Source of the DNA: Thiothrix sp.
GTDB lineage: Bacteria; Pseudomonadota; Gammaproteobacteria; Thiotrichales; Thiotrichaceae
Length of the DNA stretch: 64,000 bases
Assembly (NCBI GenBank): GCA_008015155.1
Contig: SSFA01000009.1
Span: forward strand, 124,001-188,000
Direction: 5' to 3'
Shown here: positions 56,623-64,000 of the stretch, one piece after another
Numbering within the stretch: the stretch's first letter is position 1
Layout of the letters: each line of letters starts with the position of its first letter
Translations under genes and position numbers: made by a program
The notes under the pieces: model-generated
What the model saw: only the letters and a program-made list of their open reading frames with translations
Databases searched by the model: none
Told to the model about the DNA's origin: nothing

Positions 56623-58294
56623 GAAGGCGAATCTTGCCTTGAGTTGCATCTAACTCGATCATCTGCCCGGAATTCAGCTCGGCAAACAGCGCTGAGCTGA
56701 CAATCACATATGGGATCCCATATTCGCGTGCTACCAGTGTTGAATGCGCTAAACGACTGCCTTGTAGCACAATAATCCCCTTGAGTTTGGGAATCTGCTG
56801 CACCCAGCGATTATCAAAATAAGGGCTAACCCAGATGCAATCCTCTGGCAAAACTGGCACTTGGCTCCTAGCTGCAACTACTTTGAAAATCGTGCCCTTG
56901 ACCACAGCAGGGCTCGCTAAGGATTGAAATTCTGAATGGTTAGTTTTAAGCGCATAATCGTAAATCGCTAGACCCACCGATTGATACTGCCGGCTTAAAG
57001 CTTGGCTAAAATCTTGCGCCTGATATTCAACCCAATTACAAAATACTAAAGCGCGTTTCTTTACTAATTGCTTTTTCAGTTTATTTAACTCAATTAAAAA
57101 AACTTGGCGCAATTTTAAATTAAGGGGTGCTGTAGCTGCGATAGTTAAACTCTCTACTGAATTAAGCCAAGATAATTCATAAGCATGTATTGGCGCTGCT
57201 AACTCCCGTCCCTGCCCTGCTTGTAAAATGGTTTGAATCAGCCAAGCATTAAAGTAGCTAGAAAGCTGTTGATAATCAAAAGCCGTATCTATTTTAAAAT
57301 CCACTAACAACTCTTCAGCCTGAGTTTTAAACCCAGCGGCGCGAAAGCCTCTCCAAAACCCACCTAGCAAACTCGGTGTATAAAACTGTTGCTCACGCTT
57401 AGAGTCTACTAAAACACTACCATCCACCTGATAGGCTAAGAAATCGACTTGCTGTGCTTTCAAGCCTAAACGCTGTAAATCAAAGCGAGCATCTGAGTAC
57501 AGTTGTGTTAGCAGGCTAAAAGATAAAGGTGAGAGCTTGCCTAAGCTTTCTGAGAGTGCTGTAAACTCCCACTCACGAGCAGGCAGCTTGAGGTTTTCAG
57601 GTAGAGCAAGCAGGGGGCCAATCGCATGCGTCTGAGCGCGCACTTGTAACACAATCAGGCGCTGTTCAAGACTAGAATAAGCCCATTCACAATCGATAGG
57701 AAAATCAAAAATAGCGGCTAATTGCTTAGCTAGCTCGCTTAAAGCTGTTTCCAAAAAACCTAATTCATTAGGCAAGGCTAAGGGTTTAGGCTGTGTGGCT
57801 TCCAAACCAATGAGTGCAAACTTAGCTTGCCCAGCCACTACTTGCTGCACACCTGCACTGGAATATTCGACATAGGCATAGTTAGAGAAAAAACTCCACG
57901 GCGTAAATAGCACACCGCCTAGCTGATGCTGAATATACTCTTGGAGCATGAGTAGAGGTGTTTGTTCTAAGCCTAAACTAGTCAATAGACGTTGATTTTC
58001 AGACCAAGCCATTTGAATCGTCGTTCTGACTTGTTCACGAGGCACTGCTGCCGAACTCCAAAAATGTCCAGCTAGCGAATGCCCAGTACCATCCTCAGTT
58101 TTATTAGCACTGCGCACAATAAACTGGGTCGATTCAGGAAAATCATTTAGGAAGTCTTCAACCTCACTGCTTGGTTCAGTCAGCAATAAAGTTTTTGGCA
58201 CGTGTAAGCCTGCCTGAGCTGCTTCAACTAAGCGCTGATATTTAGCAGGTAGCTCAGTTAATGAGGCCACGCAAATGCTGCCCTGTTTCGTCAT
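56612..58294 (-). CDS. PEP-synthase-like dikinase with ATP-binding and phosphohistidine domains
   Basis: Protein of about 560 residues. The N-terminal half resembles the PEP synthase/PPDK ATP-grasp domain (FIVRSANKTEDGTGHSLAGHFWS, and REQVRTTIQMAWSEN). The end is a PEP-utilizer mobile domain with the phosphorylatable His in GSRLAHSTLVAREYGIPYV. There is no PEP/pyruvate TIM-barrel, so the build is like rifampin phosphotransferase: ATP, substrate and His domains. The substrate is unknown; a phosphate on a small molecule is plausible. I start it at ATG 58294, overlapping the rhodanese gene by 41 bases; an in-frame TTG at 58327 is less likely. The two genes appear coupled. Confidence 0.75.
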   Translation of the reverse strand: MTKQGSICVASLTELPAKYQRLVEAAQAGLHVPKTLLLTEPSSEVEDFLNDFPESTQFIVRSANKTEDGTGHSLAGHFWSSAAVPREQVRTTIQMAWSENQRLLTSLGLEQTPLLMLQEYIQHQLGGVLFTPWSFFSNYAYVEYSSAGVQQVVAGQAKFALIGLEATQPKPLALPNELGFLETALSELAKQLAAIFDFPIDCEWAYSSLEQRLIVLQVRAQTHAIGPLLALPENLKLPAREWEFTALSESLGKLSPLSFSLLTQLYSDARFDLQRLGLKAQQVDFLAYQVDGSVLVDSKREQQFYTPSLLGGFWRGFRAAGFKTQAEELLVDFKIDTAFDYQQLSSYFNAWLIQTILQAGQGRELAAPIHAYELSWLNSVESLTIAATAPLNLKLRQVFLIELNKLKKQLVKKRALVFCNWVEYQAQDFSQALSRQYQSVGLAIYDYALKTNHSEFQSLASPAVVKGTIFKVVAARSQVPVLPEDCIWVSPYFDNRWVQQIPKLKGIIVLQGSRLAHSTLVAREYGIPYVIVSSALFAELNSGQMIELDATQGKIRLLKV

Positions 58295-59345
58295 AAAGAC
58301 CAGCCACTTTGCCACCTTGTTGCTCAATCAGCCAAATCAAATTCAGGCCTTGAAAACAGCCACCGTATTCTTTGCAAACAATTAAGACTGGCTTAGTTTT
58401 AGACAAAGTTAAGATAGGCTGTAGCTCCGCCGTGGAAGCCGTTTCATAAGGTAGCTGGATCAGCTTAGGTAGTTTCATGGCTGAACTCCCCGCAGGATCA
58501 ACTTGCACTTTATAAGCATCCATGGCTAGTGCTTGTTGCTTAGAAGGTTGAAGTGGAGCTTTCACTTTAAAGTCGACTGTACCTACCACCGGTAAGCCTT
58601 GTTTACTCCAAGCAGCCAAACCGCCCTGCAAAAAAGAAACCTGTTCAAAACCGGCATGCTTTAAAAACTGCGCTCCCATATAACCCCGTAAACCTGAATG
58701 ACAAAGCACCACAATCAGGCGATCTTTAGGTAGGTTGTTCGGCAAAATATCATGGACTAAATCACCATAACGAAAGACCGCATCATGGCGAATACTAAAT
58801 TTAGACTGCTCCATCGCCTCGCGAATATCTAAAATATATAATTCACTGCCTCGGCTAGTAAGCAAGTCCTGCAAAGCTTGCGGTGTAAAAGATTGAATAT
58901 CCTGATACTGGACTGCAGCTAACTGACTGGCACTACGAGCCAAGCTCGCTTCCTGTTCCATTTCATGCACAGTTTTCAGTTTCCACTGCCGTACCCAAGC
59001 ATCTTTCTCACGCTTAATCACTGTTTCGATAGGCAGTAGCTCACCCTTAATTGGAATCATTGTAGAAGTACCGGTAGCTGCAAACAAAGGACTCAGCGCG
59101 AACCCACTCAGCACTAATAAAACCAAAAGAACCGGAATAAATACACTCTTGCGTTTTAAGATCGGGGCGTGCTGAATTAAAAACTGGCGTGCTGCCACCC
59201 AAGCACCTGCTAAGAAAACTGAAACTACTCCAATCATCTGCAAAATAGCTTGCCATAAAGAAGCCACTACATCAGGTGGTGGAATAGCAAAAGCGGGTGA
59301 GGTGCAAACCAATAGACCTAGGAATAATAGAACTTTACGCGGCAT
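58254..59345 (-). CDS. Membrane-anchored tandem-rhodanese protein
   Basis: Protein of 363 residues with a signal peptide (MPRKVLLFLGLLVCTSPAFA) and two membrane segments (about 37-50 and 68-90). A periplasmic rhodanese domain follows at about 150-255 with the active-site loop LCHSGLRG (Cys). A second, smaller rhodanese-like domain sits at about 300-363 with VCKEYGGCFQG. Rhodaneses carry sulfane sulfur on Cys. The gene overlaps the following PEP-synthase-like gene. A large inverted repeat lies just upstream (59382-59438). Confidence 0.83.
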   Translation of the reverse strand: MPRKVLLFLGLLVCTSPAFAIPPPDVVASLWQAILQMIGVVSVFLAGAWVAARQFLIQHAPILKRKSVFIPVLLVLLVLSGFALSPLFAATGTSTMIPIKGELLPIETVIKREKDAWVRQWKLKTVHEMEQEASLARSASQLAAVQYQDIQSFTPQALQDLLTSRGSELYILDIREAMEQSKFSIRHDAVFRYGDLVHDILPNNLPKDRLIVVLCHSGLRGYMGAQFLKHAGFEQVSFLQGGLAAWSKQGLPVVGTVDFKVKAPLQPSKQQALAMDAYKVQVDPAGSSAMKLPKLIQLPYETASTAELQPILTLSKTKPVLIVCKEYGGCFQGLNLIWLIEQQGGKVAGLYDETGQHLRGLIN

Positions 59346-59381
59346 GATTTATCCTTATTAACATAGAGCAGCAATAAAGTC

Positions 59382-59438
59382 ATTGACCGCTCTGAGCGCT
59401 TAGCGTTCCCTAAAAAGGTAAGACTCAGAACGGTCAAT
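59382..59438. repeat. Long inverted repeat upstream of the rhodanese gene
   Basis: ATTGACCGCTCTGAG (59382-59396) and CTCAGAACGGTCAAT (59424-59438) are inverted copies matching at 14 of 15 positions around a 27-base spacer. It lies between the minus-strand LuxR gene (ends 59537) and the rhodanese start (59345). It could be an operator pair, a terminator-like structure of luxR, or the end signature of a small element. Confidence 0.6.
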
Positions 59439-59536
59439 GTGAGCGCGCATTAGAACCTATTTGCTATAAACAAACCTGCAGTAGGCGATTAAAAAAGCTA
59501 AATTCATGACTAACTCGCTTTCTCGCTCGCTCAAGC

Positions 59537-60334
59537 TTAGTCCACAAGCGAAAATGACCGTAATAAGCTTAATAATTCTGACTTTCGATGGATGCCTAAC
59601 TTTTGATAGGCCCGTTTGCGGTAAGTCACAATACTCGACTCAGCTAGCCCCAAAAGACGCGCCATCGTTTTCGTCGTATGACCTGCTAGAATAAGTTCAC
59701 AAATTCTTGCCTCACGCTCAGATAAAGCTGCAGCTCGCAAACGCATAGAGTTAGGAACTTGAGCCTCCAGTTTAAAATGACGCAATAGCAAAGCGCTAAT
59801 GACGCCTGCGTTTTGCTCCAGTTGCGCTAAGTCTTGAGTTGAAAAGCTTGGCTCTTTGCCTGCATGGTACAAATTGATATAGAACAGCTCTTGGCTATTT
59901 TCATCGCGCGCGGCAATCGCAAACTTGCCGCTTAGTTCAGGTCGATTGAAAAAGCGGCGACGATAAACAGGTGGCAAGGAACCACGCAGCAATAATTCAC
60001 AAGCAGGACGTTGAGGATGCGTTAATAAGTCGTCTGCTAATTTAGCTAATAAAGCATCCTGTTGGTAATTGCCAGCGATATACTGTGAAGCGAGTTCTAG
60101 GCCTAAAGCAGGACTCGCTACATTATGCGCTAAACAACAACTAGCGGTCTGACGATCAGGCGAAAATACAAACACCATATACTGTCCCAAAGCGGCCAAA
60201 CCACCTACCCATTGAAAAAAGCGCGGGTAAAAACGCTCTGAGCCAAGCGCTTCAATACAAGCAGCTAGATCTAAAGCCCCCAGTAAAGAGGCTGGGGTTT
60301 TAGTTCCTGTAGCTAGACTGTCAAGCAGAGTCAT
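59537..60334 (-). CDS. LuxR-type transcriptional regulator with unassigned N-terminal domain
   Basis: Protein of 265 residues. The C-terminal HTH of LuxR type is clear at about 200-260: LSEREARICELILAGHTTKTMARLLGLAESSIVTYRKRAYQKLGIHRKSELLSLL. Residues 1-195 show no recognisable autoinducer or receiver domain; they include hydrophobic GGLAALGQYMVFVFS and an Asp/Leu-rich helix set. It stands 191 bases before the rhodanese gene, so it may control that operon. Expression in the same orientation supports this. Confidence 0.85.
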   Translation of the reverse strand: MTLLDSLATGTKTPASLLGALDLAACIEALGSERFYPRFFQWVGGLAALGQYMVFVFSPDRQTASCCLAHNVASPALGLELASQYIAGNYQQDALLAKLADDLLTHPQRPACELLLRGSLPPVYRRRFFNRPELSGKFAIAARDENSQELFYINLYHAGKEPSFSTQDLAQLEQNAGVISALLLRHFKLEAQVPNSMRLRAAALSEREARICELILAGHTTKTMARLLGLAESSIVTYRKRAYQKLGIHRKSELLSLLRSFSLVD

Positions 60335-60507
60335 CTACCTCATTTAAGTGGTTCAATTCTAGGCATTATCCCTTATTCGCGGGATATAGAAATCCCACCG
60401 AAAAGATTAAATTTAAAGCATAGCAATAAGAACTCAGCACTTACTAACACAAACAATAGCTGAAGCCTCTAGCGGACCATTAAAACTAGTCATTTGCGAG
60501 GTTGGTT

Positions 60508-60831
60508 ATGAAAAAGTTTGTCTTAGTGGCTGCTTTAGCGGCTGCTACTTATCTAGTTCCGATGTCTCAAGCTGAGGCGCTTAGGCCACCACCACCTGAA
60601 ATTAAATATAATCTGAGTGGTACTTGGGCTGGGGGCCAAGCAACGATTCGTCAATACTATGATAATTTGACGATTCAGATCGGACGACGGGGGCCCTTCT
60701 TAGGATGGTTTACCGGCCCCGATAGTATTGCAGTCAATTTCACGGATGATCCCGGTTGCTGTACTGCAAAGATTACCGGCAATGGCGAAGTATTGCGCTG
60801 GAGTAACAACTCCAAATGGCTCAAAGAATAA
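60508..60831 (+). CDS. Small secreted protein of unknown function
   Basis: Protein of 107 residues starting at ATG 60508 (GAGG upstream). An earlier in-frame ATG at 60502 is two codons away. The signal peptide is MKKFVLVAALAAATYLVPMSQAEA. The mature part (about 83 residues) begins with a proline run, then beta-strand pattern LSGTWAGGQATIRQYYDNLTIQIG and a CC pair (PGCCTAK). The LSGTW start is like small lipocalin/barrel folds, but no name can be given. Terminator hairpin follows. Confidence 0.7.
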   Translation: MKKFVLVAALAAATYLVPMSQAEALRPPPPEIKYNLSGTWAGGQATIRQYYDNLTIQIGRRGPFLGWFTGPDSIAVNFTDDPGCCTAKITGNGEVLRWSNNSKWLKE

Positions 60832-60872
60832 ATTGAATCAATGAATTAACACTCCTCCTCTCCTCAACGCTG

Positions 60873-60906
60873 AATCAGGCTCTAATTAGAGCCTGATTTG
60901 ATTTTT
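60873..60906 (+). terminator. Rho-independent terminator
   Basis: AATCAGGCTCTAA (60873-60885) and TTAGAGCCTGATT (60886-60898) are a perfect palindrome (13-bp half sites), followed by GATTTTT. It follows the small secreted-protein gene. Confidence 0.85.
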
Positions 60907-61004
60907 GTAGCTTAAGTTTTTGTCCCTCTTTTCTAGGGACAAAGCTCACCGTTTAAGTCTTTAAGCTAAGTCCCCAGAACACAGGCAATGGAGGAGTGCT
61001 TTTT

Positions 61005-62678
61005 ATGTATACCCCAGATTATAACCCACGAGCATCGGTGTATTACGCTTACCAAATTTACCCCTTTCAAACCCCACCAGAACTACGCGGTGAAACCAAG
61101 ACTTATCCGGTCGTAGTGGTAGGCGCTGGGCCGATTGGTTTAGTCACTGCTTTAGAACTTGCACGTTATGGTACTCCCGTCGTCGTGATTAGTAATGAAG
61201 TCCAAGTGTCACATGGCAGTCGCGCGATTGTCTTTACTCGCCGTTCCATGGAGATTCTGCAGCAAGTCGGTATCGCTGAGCGCATGCTAGAAAAAGCTTA
61301 TCCTTGGCGTTCAGGTAATTCGATTTATCGTGGGCACCGTGTCTTCCGGCTAGAAGCACCTTATGATGCCGATGATCGCTTTCAGCCCTTAAATAATCTC
61401 CAACAGCAATATGTCGAGCAATACCTCATTGAACAGGCCGAGCAAAATCCTCTCATTGAATTGCGTTGGGGTAGCCAAGTCATCGGTGTGAAAAGCTTTG
61501 CAGATCATGCAGAATTGCAGCTTGATACGCCCGAAGATGAATATCATTTGAGCTGCGACTGGCTGATTGCAGCAGATGGTGCCAAATCTACCATTCGTCA
61601 AGCCTTGGGTTTGCGGATGGAAGGTGCTTCTTACAGCGGGCGATTCGTCATTGCAGATATTAAAATTGATATCCCTTGGCCAACTGAACGCTTGGCTTAT
61701 TTCGATCCCGATTGGAATCGCGGCAACACTATTCTCATGCACCGTCAACCTGAAGGGATTTGGCGCTTAGACTACCAATTGCCACCGAATGAAACACCCG
61801 AACAAGCCCTTGCCCCCGAATCCTTGAACGCGCGCATTCAAGCGCAGTTGGATATGGTTGGTATTAGTGCAACTTGGGAATTAGACTGGAGCTCAGTGTA
61901 TTCTGCACGGGCAATGACTTTGCCAGACTATGTGCATGAACGGATTATTTTTACAGGTGATGCCGCACACATGTTGCCGATTTTTGGCGTACGTGGTGCC
62001 AATACCGGTTTTCAGGATGCACAGAATCTAGCATGGAAACTAGCAATGTTGCTGAAAGGCTTAGGCACAACTGCCTTGCTAAAAACTTATAGCAGCGAAC
62101 GCGTCACTGCTGCCCAAGAAATTATTGCAGAAGCCAGCAAAAGCACACGTTTTATGGCACCACCCGATCGGGGTTTTCGTTTATTGCGGGATGCCGTTTT
62201 GTCTTTATCCCTTACTCAAGCTTTTGTGCGCCCCTTATTCCATTGGCGCACCTCGCGACCACACGACTATCACGCTAGCCCTTTGAATGCACTTAAGGAT
62301 GACGACAGCCAATTTGCAACTGGCCCTGGGCAAGGTAGGCCTCTACAAAATATTCGTTTAGCAGACAATGACTATCTATTTGATCATTTAGGCGCAGCCT
62401 TCCATGTGTTGTATTTCACGGATCAAAAGCCAGCTGAAGCGCTGTTGAGTATCATTACTGAACTGGAGAACCAAGGCATTCCAATCCAGCTGCTAACCAT
62501 TGGTCAGCAACAAACATTCACCGATCTCACAGGTCATTTTGCTAAGCGCTATGATGCGCAAACCGGTACAGTTTATTTAGTTCGCCCCGATCAACATGTC
62601 TGTGGGCGTTGGAAGCAATTAAACGCTGAAGTATTGAAAGCCGCCGTTTACCAAGCTTTAGGACGAGAAGCATCCTGA
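61005..62678 (+). CDS. FAD-dependent aromatic monooxygenase (MhpA/PheA-like)
   Basis: Flavoprotein hydroxylase of 557 residues. Start ATG 61005 with GGAGGAG upstream; an in-frame GTG at 60996 overlaps that site. Motifs: GXGXXG in VVVGAGPIGLVTALELARYG (about 33-52), DG in DWLIAADGAKSTIRQALGL (about 185-203), and the second FAD motif GDAAHMLPIFGVRGANTGFQDAQNLAWKL (about 320-348). The C-terminal region is thioredoxin-like as in this group. The substrate is unknown; phenolic or related compounds are usual. It overlaps the DUF2783 gene by one base. Confidence 0.88.
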   Translation: MYTPDYNPRASVYYAYQIYPFQTPPELRGETKTYPVVVVGAGPIGLVTALELARYGTPVVVISNEVQVSHGSRAIVFTRRSMEILQQVGIAERMLEKAYPWRSGNSIYRGHRVFRLEAPYDADDRFQPLNNLQQQYVEQYLIEQAEQNPLIELRWGSQVIGVKSFADHAELQLDTPEDEYHLSCDWLIAADGAKSTIRQALGLRMEGASYSGRFVIADIKIDIPWPTERLAYFDPDWNRGNTILMHRQPEGIWRLDYQLPPNETPEQALAPESLNARIQAQLDMVGISATWELDWSSVYSARAMTLPDYVHERIIFTGDAAHMLPIFGVRGANTGFQDAQNLAWKLAMLLKGLGTTALLKTYSSERVTAAQEIIAEASKSTRFMAPPDRGFRLLRDAVLSLSLTQAFVRPLFHWRTSRPHDYHASPLNALKDDDSQFATGPGQGRPLQNIRLADNDYLFDHLGAAFHVLYFTDQKPAEALLSIITELENQGIPIQLLTIGQQQTFTDLTGHFAKRYDAQTGTVYLVRPDQHVCGRWKQLNAEVLKAAVYQALGREAS

Positions 62679-62863
62679 TGAACCCATTAGCTTTAGCAGA
62701 ACTAGAAGCCGTTTATGATAGTTTGGCAGCTGCGCTTAATCAGATCGGTCTTGAACAGGAAAGCCTATTTTTGACAAAATTAGTATTGCTGCTAGCAAAT
62801 CAAGTGGGTAATCAAGCACAGGTCGAGCAAAGCATTGAAGCTGCCTTATTAGATTTGCCTTAG
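62678..62863 (+). CDS. DUF2783-type small protein
   Basis: Helical protein of 61 residues (MNPLALAELEAVYDSLAAAL ... TKLVLLLANQVGNQAQVEQSIEAAL). The LVLLLANQVG core and its location directly after a FAD monooxygenase are characteristic of DUF2783 proteins. The stop of the monooxygenase and the start of this gene overlap (TGATG). Probably a helper or regulator of the enzyme; function not established. Confidence 0.75.
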   Translation: MNPLALAELEAVYDSLAAALNQIGLEQESLFLTKLVLLLANQVGNQAQVEQSIEAALLDLP

Positions 62864-62988
62864 CATTAAACCTGCAAGCACTTGAGCAGCTCCTGCTCAA
62901 GCTTTAAATCCTTACACCAGTAGAATGGAGTCTCAAATTCTCTGGCGTTTGGCTAAAATCAAGTTTTGCCTTGCTAGGGGAAGCCACT

Positions 62989-63495
62989 ATGTCTTTTGTA
63001 ATTCGAGCGGTCGACACTTTAAACGAACCACAATTAGATGAACTAAGCCAGTTGCTAATTGCTTGTGTCGAGGCTGGTGCCTCGGTAGGCTTTATGTTGC
63101 CCCTAGCGACCTCCAAGGCACTGGATTATTGGCAAGACATTAATAGCAGTTTGCAACAGGGGGAGCGCTTAGTCCTTATTGCTGAAACAGATACGGGTGA
63201 AATTGTGGGGTCTGTGCAGATTGTATTGAGCCAGCCGGACAATCAGCCACATCGGGCAGATTTAAGCAAAATGCTAGTGCATCCTAAAGCACGTCGACAA
63301 GGGATTGCGGCAGCTTTACTGACTGCTGCTGAAACCGACGCACAGCAACAAGGCAAAAGTTTATTAGTTTTGGATACTGCCAATCCAGAGGCCGAACGTG
63401 TTTATGAACGCGGTGGTTGGCTGCGGTGTGGCAGTGTCCCTGATTATGCTTTGTGGCCCGCCGGTGGTTTATGTGATACCACGTTTTTTTTATAA
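62989..63495 (+). CDS. GNAT-family N-acetyltransferase
   Basis: Protein of 168 residues from ATG 62989 (AGGGGAA upstream); a TTG at 62971 is unlikely. The acetyl-CoA-binding motif RRQGIAAALL (about 103-112) follows the beta4 strand LSKMLVHPKA. The acceptor substrate cannot be told. The end overlaps no other gene; the cardiolipin synthase frame starts 10 bases later, suggesting cotranscription. Confidence 0.85.
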   Translation: MSFVIRAVDTLNEPQLDELSQLLIACVEAGASVGFMLPLATSKALDYWQDINSSLQQGERLVLIAETDTGEIVGSVQIVLSQPDNQPHRADLSKMLVHPKARRQGIAAALLTAAETDAQQQGKSLLVLDTANPEAERVYERGGWLRCGSVPDYALWPAGGLCDTTFFL

Positions 63496-63505
63496 AAAAC
63501 TCTAA

Positions 63506-64000
63506 ATGTCAGCTGACGAGCGCGATTTATTTTTAGCCTTATTGTTTGCGGCTGAACTCTTGACTAGCATTCGGGTTTTGCTGCGCCCACATCGCCAGCC
63601 TGCTACACGCATTGCCTGGCTTGTGATTATTCATATGCTGCCTTTGGTCGGCATGCTGAGTTATTTACTCTTCGGTGAAGTTTATCTGGGGCATCGTTTA
63701 TCACGACAGCTGCGGCGCACTAAGAAACGGCTGCCTACCAGAGCTGAATGGCAACTTGACTTAGCTCTGCCTGAGGCCTATTTGCCCTTATTTAAACTGG
63801 CTTATTCAATCAGTGGCTTTTTACCGGTATCAGGCAATAGCGCTAGCCTACCTGCCGATAGTAATGCAGTGATCGATCAGCTAGTGACAGATATCAATCA
63901 GGCTCAAAACCATGTGCATATTGTTTTCTACATTTGGTTACCCGATCACAATGGTGGCAAAGTGGTAGAAGCACTCAAGTCTGCTGCACAGCGGGGTGTG
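63506..64000 (+). CDS. Cardiolipin synthase, partial (cut by window end)
   Basis: Frame of 165 codons from ATG 63506 running off the window. Two N-terminal membrane helices (about 5-22 and 30-53, ending IHMLPLVGMLSYLLFGEVYLG) are typical of bacterial cardiolipin synthases. They are followed by the start of the first phospholipase-D domain (ITDINQAQNHVHIVFYIW-like segment, then DHNGGKVVEALKSAAQRGV). The HKD catalytic motifs lie beyond the window. Makes cardiolipin from phosphatidylglycerol. Confidence 0.85.
   Translation, partial: MSADERDLFLALLFAAELLTSIRVLLRPHRQPATRIAWLVIIHMLPLVGMLSYLLFGEVYLGHRLSRQLRRTKKRLPTRAEWQLDLALPEAYLPLFKLAYSISGFLPVSGNSASLPADSNAVIDQLVTDINQAQNHVHIVFYIWLPDHNGGKVVEALKSAAQRGV

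Noticed and set aside
58294..58327. Longer N-terminus of the PEP-synthase-like protein from a TTG at 58327
   Set aside because: Rare start codon without a binding site and a longer overlap with the rhodanese gene; ATG at 58294 is simpler.

Overview
The window (about 64 kb, moderate GC, densely coding) is a chromosomal segment of a gammaproteobacterium. Supporting signs are PlsY, DeaD, malate:quinone oxidoreductase with isocitrate lyase, OpgG/OpgH glucan synthesis, an E. coli PrkB-like protein and an outer-membrane barrel protein. Large DUF11/SdrD-like surface proteins, a bacterial Ras-like GTPase and poly-hydroxybutyrate metabolism would suit a Thiothrix/Thiolinea-like member of the Thiotrichales, but this placement is inference from gene content. 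I see no rRNA, tRNA, CRISPR array, phage or intact insertion sequence.

Layout: (1) 1-1.4 kb: tail of an unknown gene, plsY and a YdjM-like membrane hydrolase. (2) 1.5-19.8 kb: five same-strand genes for exported DUF11-type proteins of 174, 988, 2070, 877 and 1805 residues. One carries an OmpA peptidoglycan-binding domain and a predicted barrel. The locus looks like a cell-surface or sheath assembly system, and a 3' remnant of a further paralogue lies between the last two genes. (3) 19.8-28.9 kb: DEAD-box helicase, then the Anbu proteasome-like peptidase with its usual partners (transglutaminase-like/DUF2126, alpha-E, circularly permuted ATP-grasp). (4) 29-35.5 kb: phaB, a three-gene TRAP transporter, a periplasmic cyclophilin and a phosphoribulokinase homologue that has lost key catalytic residues. 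(5) 35.7-39.5 kb: rraA, aceA and mqo. aceA and mqo share a palindromic operator-like motif about 90 bp before each start codon. (6) 40-46 kb: a glycosidase-like secreted protein, a FUN14 protein, and a compact operon of a possible Roadblock/longin-OmpA membrane protein, a Ras-like GTPase, an HD-GYP protein and a 2OG-Fe(II) oxygenase. (7) 46-50.5 kb: fructose-type ABC importer frcACB with a divergent ROK regulator. (8) 50.6-56.6 kb: membrane protein, OpgC-like protein, opgG, a small unknown gene and opgH. (9) 56.6-64 kb: PEP-synthase-like phosphotransferase and membrane rhodanese, LuxR regulator, small secreted protein, FAD monooxygenase with DUF2783 partner, GNAT acetyltransferase and a truncated cardiolipin synthase.

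The strongest candidates for undescribed biology are the GTPase/Roadblock-OmpA/HD-GYP operon, the DUF11 surface locus with its fossil module, the catalytically degenerate phosphoribulokinase homologue, and the shared aceA/mqo operator.
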